A DNA stretch of 64,000 nucleotides from contig NZ_JANYMP010000016.1 in the NCBI RefSeq assembly GCF_025061645.1, forward strand, positions 77,047-141,046, in the 5' to 3' direction. Shown piece after piece: positions 31,338 through 39,071 of this stretch (positions are counted from its first letter, which is position 1; the number at the start of each line of letters is the position of its first letter). The notes under the pieces are model-generated. The model had not been told where the DNA came from. It ran no database searches and was given only the letters and a program-made list of their open reading frames with translations. The position numbers were made by a program, and so were the translations under genes. The DNA is from Umezawaea endophytica. Lineage in GTDB: Bacteria > Actinomycetota > Actinomycetes > Mycobacteriales > Pseudonocardiaceae.

Positions 31338-32345
31338 TCAAGGGGACACGTCGGGCTCGGCCTCGACGATCTCCGCGTCCAGGATGTCCACGATCGGGAT
31401 CGTGTCGTCGCGCTCCGCCGTCACGGTCGGCTGGGGCACGTCCTCGACGATGCCGTACTTCTCCTGGAGGTGCCGTTTGCGGTACGCGTGCTCGGCGTCG
31501 TCCACGACCCGCCGCAGCGTGATGGCGTTCATCCCCGCGCCGATCAGCACACCGACGACGGGGACGGCCTGGCCGAGCTTGCGCTGGGTGAGCCGGATGC
31601 CGAGCTGGGCGTACACCTGCTCGACGACCTTGGTGACGACGTTCTGCCGGAGCTGGTCCCACGTGTGTTTGCGGGCCAGGCCCTGGACCAGCTTGTTCAG
31701 CTCCAGGTAGGCGGCGGCCTTGGTCACGTCCGAGGACGTGCCGAGGTTCAGCACGCCCAGCGCGAACATCTGCTCCTCTGGCCGGGTCAGGTCGTAGCCG
31801 TAGTAGGCGGCCACGTGCGCGACCGCCCGCTGGCTCGCGACCAGCACGGCGGCGGCGTCCGCGGCCATCGCGCCGACCACGACGCCCGCGCCCGGCGCGC
31901 CGCCGCTCGCCAGGCCCAGCAGCTCGCCGCCGGACACCGCGAGCCCGGCGGCGGCGCCCTGCACGGTGGACGCGGTCATGTAGGCGATGTCGAGGTGCGG
32001 CTTCACCTTGTCCATCTCGCTGAGCGGCAGCTTGCGGATGTCCTCGATCGTCTCCACGGCGTGGCCGCGCTTCTGGTAGGCCTTCAGCACGGCGCCGGAC
32101 CGGACGCTGGCCCGTGCCGCGCGCGAGCCGAGGTCGGTGAAGCCGCCGAGCGCCTTCATCAGCAGTCCCTGGAACTGCTCGGAGCCGGGGATCATGTCGA
32201 TCCGGCGCTTGGCGACCTCACCGGTCTTCTGGAGGCGGTTCCGCACGACGGCGGGGAGGAAGGAGCGCTCGGACGGCCGCTCGCTCGCGATGAGGGCGTC
32301 CCACGCCTCACCGTCGTACTCGGACATCCTGCGGCGCAACGACAT
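31338..32345 (-). CDS. EcsC family protein
   Basis: Protein of 335 aa related to EcsC. The body is alanine/glycine-rich with hydrophobic stretches ([39 protein letters not shown]) and segments typical of the family: [23 protein letters not shown] and [34 protein letters not shown] near the C-terminus. I start at ATG 32345, 14 bp after the permease stop; the ATG six codons later is also possible. In Bacillus EcsC follows the EcsAB ABC transporter, and here it also follows an ABC exporter. Its biochemical role is not known. Confidence 0.85.
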   Translation of the reverse strand: MSLRRRMSEYDGEAWDALIASERPSERSFLPAVVRNRLQKTGEVAKRRIDMIPGSEQFQGLLMKALGGFTDLGSRAARASVRSGAVLKAYQKRGHAVETIEDIRKLPLSEMDKVKPHLDIAYMTASTVQGAAAGLAVSGGELLGLASGGAPGAGVVVGAMAADAAAVLVASQRAVAHVAAYYGYDLTRPEEQMFALGVLNLGTSSDVTKAAAYLELNKLVQGLARKHTWDQLRQNVVTKVVEQVYAQLGIRLTQRKLGQAVPVVGVLIGAGMNAITLRRVVDDAEHAYRKRHLQEKYGIVEDVPQPTVTAERDDTIPIVDILDAEIVEAEPDVSP

Positions 32346-32359
32346 TCCACCCACCCTAC

Positions 32360-34888
32360 CTACTCGTACGAGATCGCGTTCAGCACATTGAGGCGTGCCG
32401 CCCGGATGGCGGGGAGGATCGCCGCGACCACGCCGACCACCGCCGCCACCGCCAGGTAGGTACCCATTTGCGTCCACGGGAACCCGAGTTCGGTGATCCC
32501 CTGGTCCTTGAGCGCCTCGACGGTGGCCACGCCGAGGCCGGTGCCGACCAGGAGGCCGAGCAGCGCGCCGAACACCGAGATCACCACCGACTCCACGGTG
32601 ATCATCCGCATGATCTGGGAGCGGCGCATGCCGATGGCCCGCAGCAGCCCGAGTTCACGGGTCCGCTCGATGACCGACAGGGCCAGGGTGTTGATCACGC
32701 CGAGCACGGCGATCAGGATCGCCAGCGCGAGCAGGATCTGCACCATGAGCAGCACGGTGTCGAGCTGCGCGGCCTGCTGCTTCACGTACGCGCTGCGGTC
32801 CTGCACGGACACCTCGGGGTTGTCCGCGAACAGCGGTTCGATGCGCTTCTGCACGTCGGCGACCGAGGTGCCCGCCGCGGCCTTGGCGAACCCGTCGGTC
32901 AGCTTGGCCTGGGAGAAGTCGACCGCCGCCGCGGCGGAGAGCTGGATGCCGTCCATGGCGCCGTTCTTCGCGTAGACCACGGCCACCGTGTACGTCTGCT
33001 GCTCGCCCTTGCTGAGCTGCACGGTCACCGCGCTGCCGACGCCCAGCCCCTTCTCCTTCGCGGTCTCCTCGGCCACCGCGACGGTCCGGCCTGCCGCGCC
33101 GTCGAAGGACCCGGCCGTGGCCTTCAGGCCGAACAGCCGCTGCCACGCGGAGAAGTCGGTGATCGCCTGGAGGTACTGCTGCTCACCGTTGACCACGGCG
33201 TAGTCGGAGTAGAACCCGAAGGCGGACTCGACGCCCGGCGTGGCCTTCACCGCGTCCAGGACGGCGGGCTCGAACGTGGCCTGCTGCTCGCCGGAGATGA
33301 TCAGGTCGGCGGAGATCTGCGTGTCGGCGACCTTGGTGATGCTGGCGGTCGCCGACGTCAGGATGATGCTCACACCGGTGATCAGCGCGATGCCGACCAT
33401 CAGCGCGGCGGCGGTGATGGCGGTGCGGCGCGGGTTGCGCGCGGAGTTGCGCCGCCCCAGCGTGCCCGGCATCGACCAGGACAGCAGGCCGCCGATGACG
33501 GCCACGACCGGCTTGCTGATCAACGGGGTCAGCAGCGCGACGCCGAGGAACGCCACCAGGATGCCGGAGAACACCATCCACAGCACCGCGTTCGCGAGTC
33601 CGACGCCCAGCAGCGCGCCACCGGCCGCCGACAGCACGGCGCCCGCGACGGTCGGCTTGGTCAGCGGCCGGTCCGGGGTGGCGGCTTCGCGCATCGCCGC
33701 GACCGGCGCGATCCGCGAGGCGCGGACGGCCGGGAACACCGACGCGGCCATGGTGACGAGGATGCCGACGGCGAAGGAGGAGATCACCGCGGCGGCGGGC
33801 AGGCCGACGGCCGCGAGCTGGAGGCTGCCGCCGCCGAACGTGGCGAACAGGGTCGCGAGCAGCGCCCCCACGCCGACGCCCGCGCCGAGGCCGACCACCG
33901 AGGCGATCACGCCGATCACCAGCGCTTCGAGCACCACCGACACCATCATCTGCTTGCGGCTCGCGCCCATGGCCCGCATCAGGGCGAGTTCCTTGGTGCG
34001 CTGCGCGACGATGATGGAGAACGTGTTGAAGATGATGAAGGTGCCGACGAACAGGGCGATCCCGGCGAAGCCGAGCAGGATGTAGTTGAAGAACTTCAGG
34101 CCTTCGCCGATCGCGTCGGTCTGCGCCTTCGCCAGTTCCGCGCCGGTCTTCACCTGGACGTCCGCGCCGACGGCCGCGGCGACCCGGTCGCGCACGACGT
34201 CCTGCGACACGCCGTCGGCGGCCTGGACGGTGATGGAGCTGTAGGTGTCCGGCTCGCCCAGCAGGACGCGGTGCGCGGTGGCGGGGCTGAAGCTCAGGCT
34301 CATCTCGCCGCCGAGCGAGTCGCGACCGCCCTGGTAGCCGAAGATCCCGACGACCTCGAAGGTCTCCTTGGGCGCGGCGGTGAGCACCGCGACGTCGTCG
34401 CCGACGGAGAACCCGCCGGACTTGGCCAGGAACCCGCCGAGCACGACCTCGTTGTCGGCCGTGGGGGCGCGGCCTTCGCGCAGCACCCGTTGGCCTGACA
34501 GGTCTTCGCCCCACGCGTCGCCGACGCGGGGCGCGCCGCTGGTGGTGAGGACCTTGCCGTTCTTGCCGATCGCGCGGGCCGAGCCGATGACGTCACCGGT
34601 CACCGCGCGCACGCCGTCGACACCGCGCACGGTGTCCAGTGTGGACGCGGGCAGGGACTGGACCGCGTAGTCCGGCCCGCCTTCCCCGCCCTCCAGCTTG
34701 GGCTTGGCGGTGACCTGGGCGTCGACCCCGGTGTAGACGCTGGAGAACAGGGAGGTGAACGAGCGGTCGAGCGTGTCGGTCAGCACGAACGAGCCGGACA
34801 CGAACATCACGCCGAGCACGACGGCGAGCCCGGACAGCAGGAGGCGCAGCTTGCGCGCCATCAGGCTCTTGAGCGTGGCCTTGATCAT
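32360..34888 (-). CDS. ABC transporter permease, FtsX/MacB family
   Basis: Large permease of 842 aa with two FtsX units. It starts with the first helix (KLRLLLSGLAVVLGVMFVSGSFVL), has an extracytoplasmic domain of ~220 residues, and three helices following FNYILLGFAGIALFVGTFIIFNTFSIIVAQRTKELALMRAMGASRKQ. A central helix pair leads to the second outer domain and the last helix set, with RTRELGLLRAIGMRRSQIMRM and the end in VAAILPAIRAARLNVLNAISYE. The ATG overlaps the ATPase stop by 4 nt. It is a second exporter of the same class as that at 11-14 kb. Confidence 0.93.
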   Translation of the reverse strand: MIKATLKSLMARKLRLLLSGLAVVLGVMFVSGSFVLTDTLDRSFTSLFSSVYTGVDAQVTAKPKLEGGEGGPDYAVQSLPASTLDTVRGVDGVRAVTGDVIGSARAIGKNGKVLTTSGAPRVGDAWGEDLSGQRVLREGRAPTADNEVVLGGFLAKSGGFSVGDDVAVLTAAPKETFEVVGIFGYQGGRDSLGGEMSLSFSPATAHRVLLGEPDTYSSITVQAADGVSQDVVRDRVAAAVGADVQVKTGAELAKAQTDAIGEGLKFFNYILLGFAGIALFVGTFIIFNTFSIIVAQRTKELALMRAMGASRKQMMVSVVLEALVIGVIASVVGLGAGVGVGALLATLFATFGGGSLQLAAVGLPAAAVISSFAVGILVTMAASVFPAVRASRIAPVAAMREAATPDRPLTKPTVAGAVLSAAGGALLGVGLANAVLWMVFSGILVAFLGVALLTPLISKPVVAVIGGLLSWSMPGTLGRRNSARNPRRTAITAAALMVGIALITGVSIILTSATASITKVADTQISADLIISGEQQATFEPAVLDAVKATPGVESAFGFYSDYAVVNGEQQYLQAITDFSAWQRLFGLKATAGSFDGAAGRTVAVAEETAKEKGLGVGSAVTVQLSKGEQQTYTVAVVYAKNGAMDGIQLSAAAAVDFSQAKLTDGFAKAAAGTSVADVQKRIEPLFADNPEVSVQDRSAYVKQQAAQLDTVLLMVQILLALAILIAVLGVINTLALSVIERTRELGLLRAIGMRRSQIMRMITVESVVISVFGALLGLLVGTGLGVATVEALKDQGITELGFPWTQMGTYLAVAAVVGVVAAILPAIRAARLNVLNAISYE

Positions 34889-35646
34889 CGCGCGATCACG
34901 CCGTCGAGGTGCTTCATCGTGTCCAGGACGACCTCGGCGGTCGGCTCGACCAGTTCGCTGACGATCCGGCCGTCGGCCAGGAAGATCACCCGGTCCGCGT
35001 AGGACGCGGCGTTCGCGTCGTGCGTCACCATCACCACGGTCTGGCCGAACTCCTGCGCCGACCGCTGGAGGAACCCGAGCACCTCGGCGCCCGACGTCGA
35101 GTCCAGGTTGCCGGTCGGCTCGTCGGCGAACACCACCTCGGGACGGCTGACCAGCGCGCGGGCGCACGCCACTCGCTGCTGCTGGCCGCCGGAGAGCTGG
35201 GTGGGCCGGTGGCTCAGCCGGTCGCGCAGCCCGACGGTGTCGATGACCGTGTCGAACCACTCGCGGTCCACCTTGCGGCCGCCGATCGCCAGCGGCAGCA
35301 CGATGTTCTCCTCCGCGGTCAATGTGGGCAGCAGGTTGAACTGCTGGAAGATGAACCCGACCTTCATCCGTCTGAGGTCCGTGAGGCCCTTGTCCTTCAA
35401 CCCGGTCACCCTGGTGTCCCCGACGAACACCTCGCCGCCGTCGACGTCGTCGAGTCCCGCCAGGCAGTGCATGAGCGTCGACTTGCCCGACCCCGACGGT
35501 CCCATGATCGCGGTGAACCGCCCCCGCTCGATGTCGACGGACACGCCGTCGAGCGCGGTCACCTTCGCCTCCCCCGATCCGTAGACCTTCGTCACGCCAA
35601 CGGCCCTGGCCGCCACGGTCGTCGCCGTCCGCATCGTCGCTGTCAC
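34885..35646 (-). CDS. ABC transporter ATP-binding protein (MacB/LolD type)
   Basis: ATPase of 253 aa, partner of the permease downstream (4-nt overlap). Walker A GPSGSGKST, Q-loop IFQQFNLLPTLTAEEN, signature LSGGQQQRVACARAL, Walker B VVFADEPTGNLD, then MVTHDANAASYADRV. The GTG start at 35646 is preceded by GGAGG at the right distance; in-frame codons further upstream run to 35820 but look non-coding. The exported substrate is unknown. The gap to the TetR gene upstream on the same strand is 186 bp, so it has its own promoter. Confidence 0.93.
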   Translation of the reverse strand: MTATMRTATTVAARAVGVTKVYGSGEAKVTALDGVSVDIERGRFTAIMGPSGSGKSTLMHCLAGLDDVDGGEVFVGDTRVTGLKDKGLTDLRRMKVGFIFQQFNLLPTLTAEENIVLPLAIGGRKVDREWFDTVIDTVGLRDRLSHRPTQLSGGQQQRVACARALVSRPEVVFADEPTGNLDSTSGAEVLGFLQRSAQEFGQTVVMVTHDANAASYADRVIFLADGRIVSELVEPTAEVVLDTMKHLDGVIAR

Positions 35647-35832
35647 CGGATCCTCCGTCTTTCCCCCGCTTGCAGGTGTGTTGGGGAAATCCTGTCGATC
35701 GGCGCGGCCCGGCGCGTCGGGAAGGTGCCCCATCCGGGGCAGGGGGCTACCCCGGAAACTCCTCGGGGTTGAGCCCTGATGCCGCACCGCGAACCCCTTC
35801 GGTCGAAAGGATCGGGGCACGGGGTCGACGCG

Positions 35833-36420
35833 CTAGGAGTCCAGGTGGGCCAGCGCGTCGAAGGCCCGGTCCATCAGCGTCGGCAGGTCGTCGGCGCCGT
35901 CGCCCTCCGCCCACTCCGCGAGGGCCGTGGACAGCGCTCCGAGCACCGCCGCCGCGAGCACGCGGAGTTCGAAGGTGGTCCCGCCGTCCGCGCGGGTGGC
36001 GAGCGCTTCGGCGAACAGCGCCTGGGTGCTCTCGGCGTTGCGCCACTGCCGTCCGCGCAGCGCCGGGGTCGTGAGGATGAGCCTGGTGCGGACGAGCAGC
36101 GCGTCCTTGTCGGTGGCGTAGACCTCGCGGATGCCGCCGACGACGGCGTTGCGCAGGGCCGTGAGCGGACCGGCCCCGGCGGGTTGGGCGCGGATGAGCT
36201 CGACCAGCATCGGGTCGTACTCGTCGTTCTCCACGACCGCTTCCTTGCTGGGGAAGTAGCGGAAGAACGTCATGTGCGAGACCCCGGCGGCCGACGCGAT
36301 CCGCTCGACCGTGGTGGCGTCGTAGCCGTCGGCCAGGAACAGGCGCAGCGCGTGCTCCTGGATGGCCTTCCTGGTTCGGGCCTTGCGCTGTTCCCGCAGC
36401 CCCGGTGCTGGTGAGCTCAC
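35833..36420 (-). CDS. TetR family transcriptional regulator
   Basis: Repressor of 195 aa. The N-terminal helix-turn-helix is LREQRKARTRKAIQEHALRLFLADGYDATTVERIASAAGVSHMTFFRYFPSKEAV; the C-terminal ligand domain contains AEWAEGDGADDLPTLMDRAFDAL. The GTG overlaps the stop of the FAD monooxygenase by 4 nt, so the two are one operon. The likely operator is the 32-bp inverted repeat at 37883-37914 in front of the monooxygenase. The ligand is probably an aromatic substrate of that enzyme. Confidence 0.93.
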   Translation of the reverse strand: MSSPAPGLREQRKARTRKAIQEHALRLFLADGYDATTVERIASAAGVSHMTFFRYFPSKEAVVENDEYDPMLVELIRAQPAGAGPLTALRNAVVGGIREVYATDKDALLVRTRLILTTPALRGRQWRNAESTQALFAEALATRADGGTTFELRVLAAAVLGALSTALAEWAEGDGADDLPTLMDRAFDALAHLDS

Positions 36421-37874
36421 GTGCCAAGGATGCCGGTCAACCAGGAGTCGAGCGCGTCGGGTCCCCCGTGGCCGCGCCAGGCGAGGTGGCCGTCGGGGCG
36501 AATCAGCTCGGTCTCGCCGTCGGTCGGCAGGACCGTGACGCGCTCCTCCCCCAGCCTCTTGCGGGCCACGAGGGCGTGGTCCGCGCCGCCGAGCAGCACC
36601 CAGCGCGAGCCGAGTTCGGCGTGCAGCCGCGTACCGGTGCCGTCGGCGCGGGCGCACTGGCGGTCCGGGACGCGGTCACCGGGTCGCGGGCCGCGGCCGA
36701 ACCGGTGGCCGCCGCCGAGCGGGCCGCCGCGGTAGGTGACCTTGAGCTGCGAGGACTTCTCCCAGATGGCCTTCTGCACGAACCCGCGGTTCATCATGGG
36801 CACCAGGACGTGGTCGCGCAGGAACCTGGCCGTGGCTGATTCGCCGACGATCAGCCTGGTCATGCCGCTGGTGGACGACAGGACGCCTTCGGCGATCGGG
36901 CGGCGCTCGGCCTCGTAGGTGTCCAGCAGCGCGGCCTCGGCGTGGCCGGAGGCGACCAGCGCGAGCTTCCACGCCAGGTTCTCCGCGTCGCCGAGACCGG
37001 TGTTCATGCCCTGGCCGCCGAACGGGCTGTGGATGTGGGCGGCGTCGCCCGCGAGCAGCACACGACCTCGGCAGTAGGTGTCGGCGAGCCTGCGGTGGAA
37101 GCGGAAGCTCGACGTCCACGCGGTCGAGGCGACCACGACGTCCGGCAGCGCCGCCCGGTCGCGCAGCAGCCCGGCCATCACCGCCGCGATGTCGCCGTCG
37201 TCGCGGAACCCGGCCGGTGCGGGTGCCATCAGCCGCCACACGCCGCCGGGCAGCGGGAACGCGGCCAGCATGTCCTCGCCGCTGAGCCAGACCGCGACCA
37301 CGTCGCGCTCCAGCGGCAGGTCGGCGACCACGTCGGCGAGCAGGAAGCGCTCGACCAGCGGCGCGCCGGGGAAGCCGATGCCCGAGGCCTTGCGGACGAC
37401 GCTGTGCGCGCCGTCGCAGCCGACCAGCCAGTCCGTCCGCGACTCCCGGCCGTCGGCGGTGGTGAGCCGGACCCCGCGGGCGTCCTGGTGCGCGTCGACC
37501 AGCGAGGTGCCCCACTCGACCGCGCCGCCGAGTTCGGCGAGCCTCTCGCGCAACTGCCCCTCGACCTCGGTCTGGGAGATCATCAGCCCGCGCCGCTTCA
37601 CCAGTTTGGTCACCTGCCCGACCTTGAGCGCCCCCAGCGGTTTCCCGTTGACGTGGAGGGCGATCCGGTCGATGCCGATGGACCGCTCCGGCAGGTCGCC
37701 CAGCGCGCCGAGCCGGTCGAGCACCTCCGCGCCGCGGGGTTGGAGGCCGAGCGCGCGGGAGGTGACCGCCGGGCCGTCGGCCCCGTCGACCACCCGCACC
37801 TGGAGTCCTGCTCCGAGCAGCCCGCACGCCAGCACGAGCCCGGTCGGTCCTGCTCCTACCACGGTGATGTCCAT
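36417..37874 (-). CDS. FAD-dependent aromatic monooxygenase (PheA/TetX type)
   Basis: Class A flavin monooxygenase of 485 aa. The dinucleotide motif VVGAGPTGLVLACGL is at residues ~5-20, the DG motif GCDGAHSVVRKASG near 155-170, and the GD motif VLLAGDAAHIHSPFGGQGMNTGLGDAENLAWKL near 275-310. The C-terminal ~110 residues form a thioredoxin-like tail (SRWVLLGGADHALVA). Such enzymes hydroxylate aromatic or polyketide substrates with NAD(P)H and O2. The regulator TetR overlaps its end; a frameshifted dehydrogenase is divergent across the operator. Confidence 0.93.
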   Translation of the reverse strand: MDITVVGAGPTGLVLACGLLGAGLQVRVVDGADGPAVTSRALGLQPRGAEVLDRLGALGDLPERSIGIDRIALHVNGKPLGALKVGQVTKLVKRRGLMISQTEVEGQLRERLAELGGAVEWGTSLVDAHQDARGVRLTTADGRESRTDWLVGCDGAHSVVRKASGIGFPGAPLVERFLLADVVADLPLERDVVAVWLSGEDMLAAFPLPGGVWRLMAPAPAGFRDDGDIAAVMAGLLRDRAALPDVVVASTAWTSSFRFHRRLADTYCRGRVLLAGDAAHIHSPFGGQGMNTGLGDAENLAWKLALVASGHAEAALLDTYEAERRPIAEGVLSSTSGMTRLIVGESATARFLRDHVLVPMMNRGFVQKAIWEKSSQLKVTYRGGPLGGGHRFGRGPRPGDRVPDRQCARADGTGTRLHAELGSRWVLLGGADHALVARKRLGEERVTVLPTDGETELIRPDGHLAWRGHGGPDALDSWLTGILGT

Positions 37875-37882
37875 GACCGAAG

Positions 37883-37914
37883 TGTTACTCGCTACCACTT
37901 GATAGTCAATAACA
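37883..37914. promoter_or_regulatory. TetR-type operator in the divergent promoter
   Basis: Imperfect inverted repeat with 15-bp arms (37883-37897 and 37900-37914, 11 of 15 positions paired) and a 2-bp centre, between the FAD monooxygenase and the dehydrogenase. It overlaps AT-rich promoter-like hexamers on both strands (TTGACT on the minus strand; AATAAC on the plus strand). Size and symmetry suit a TetR dimer pair, and the neighbouring TetR gene is the obvious candidate. Confidence 0.6.
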
Positions 37915-37940
37915 GTTTTTCGGGGTGATTGACTTCGGCC

Positions 37941-38738
37941 ATGACAGGAGCACTGGTGACGGGCGGGGCACGGAGCGTCGGGGCGGCCGTGGCGAGGGCG
38001 CTGGCCGAGGCGGGGATGACCGTCGCGGTGCACGCGAGGGCGGACCTGGCCGCGGCGGAGGCGGTCGTCGCGGCGCTGCCGGGTGACGGGCACGTGGTCG
38101 TCGGCGGCGACCTCGCCGACCCGGAGCGGGTCGAGGCGTTCGTCGCCGACGCCGTCGCGCGGCTGGGCGACGTCGACGTGCTGGTCAACAACGCCGGGAT
38201 CTACACCGAACACCCGCTGCCGGCCACCTCCTACGACGAGTGGATCGGGCAGTGGCGGCGGATCACCGACGTCAACGTGCTGGGCACGGCCAACACCACG
38301 TGGTGCTTCGTCGAGCACCTGCGCACCCGGCCACGGGGGCCGGAGGGGGCGCGGATCATCACCGTCGGCTCGCGCGGCGCCTACCGCGGCGAACCGGACG
38401 CGCCCGCGTACGGCGCCTCGAAAGCGGCCGTCCACTCGCTCACGCAGTCGCTCGCGGTGTCACTGGCCCCGCTGGGCGTCGCCGTCACGGCCGTCGCGCC
38501 GGGGTTCGTCGACACCGACATGACCCACGACATCCTGGCGGGCGAACGCGGAGCCGCGATCCGCGCGCAGAGCCCGTTCGGCCGCGTCGCCACCCCCGAG
38601 GACGTCGCCTCCGCCGTGGCCTGGCTCGGCCACACCCGGCGCGGGCTGGGCGAGCGGCGCGGTCATCGACCTGAACGGCGCGTCCCACCTGAGGTAGCCG
38701 CGACCCGCCACCGCTCGGCCCGCTTCGCGACGGCGTAG
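37941..38738 (+). CDS. Short-chain dehydrogenase with frameshifted C-terminus
   Basis: SDR oxidoreductase, 265 codons as it stands. The NAD(P) motif is VTGGARSVGAAVA, the structural motif NNAGIY, and the catalytic pair AYGASKAAVHS. Up to about 38635 the reading frame is normal (VATPEDVASAVAWLG). The usual family ending, AGWASGAVIDLNGASHLR, is encoded in the +1 frame from 38641 with a stop at 38695-38697. Removing one base near 38640 would restore it. So this is either a recent one-base insertion or a sequencing error; as read, the C-terminus is wrong and runs to 38738. ATG 37941 begins MTGALVTGGAR. Confidence 0.8.
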   Translation: MTGALVTGGARSVGAAVARALAEAGMTVAVHARADLAAAEAVVAALPGDGHVVVGGDLADPERVEAFVADAVARLGDVDVLVNNAGIYTEHPLPATSYDEWIGQWRRITDVNVLGTANTTWCFVEHLRTRPRGPEGARIITVGSRGAYRGEPDAPAYGASKAAVHSLTQSLAVSLAPLGVAVTAVAPGFVDTDMTHDILAGERGAAIRAQSPFGRVATPEDVASAVAWLGHTRRGLGERRGHRPERRVPPEVAATRHRSARFATA

Positions 38739-39061
38739 GTGTAGCCGATGGTGATGAACAGCAACGGCATCACCACCAGCGCCAGCGGCACCCCCACCAG
38801 GAACAGCTCGGCCGACTCCAACCGCGCGCGGAACGCCCACACCGGCACCCCCACCATGCCCACGGCGAGACCACCCCACAGCAGCGCCATGACCACGAGC
38901 CACAAACTCTTGGACAGCAGCAGATCGACCGGTCCACGCCGCGGCGGCGGCGCGTCCGCGTCGACCTCAATGGCCGCGGGCAACCCGGAAGCCTGCCCGA
39001 ACCACACCGGCCACCGCTCGACGATGTGCCCCAGCACGTCCCGCCCGGACCCGTTCACCAT
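38663..39061 (-). CDS. Small membrane protein downstream of STAND NTPase
   Basis: Protein of 132 aa with two hydrophobic helices (SLWLVVMALLWGGLAVGMVGVPVWAF and LFLVGVPLALVVMPLLFITIGYTYAV) and a cytoplasmic N-terminus (MVNGSGRDVLGHIVERWPVWFG). It starts 10 bp after the NTPase stop, so it is in the same operon. Its 3' end overlaps the end of the convergent dehydrogenase. I do not recognise the family. The pairing of a soluble STAND sensor with a small membrane protein resembles the sensor/effector pairs of bacterial defence systems, but this is speculation. Confidence 0.65.
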   Translation of the reverse strand: MVNGSGRDVLGHIVERWPVWFGQASGLPAAIEVDADAPPPRRGPVDLLLSKSLWLVVMALLWGGLAVGMVGVPVWAFRARLESAELFLVGVPLALVVMPLLFITIGYTYAVAKRAERWRVAATSGGTRRSGR

Positions 39062-39071
39062 GACGGGCAAC

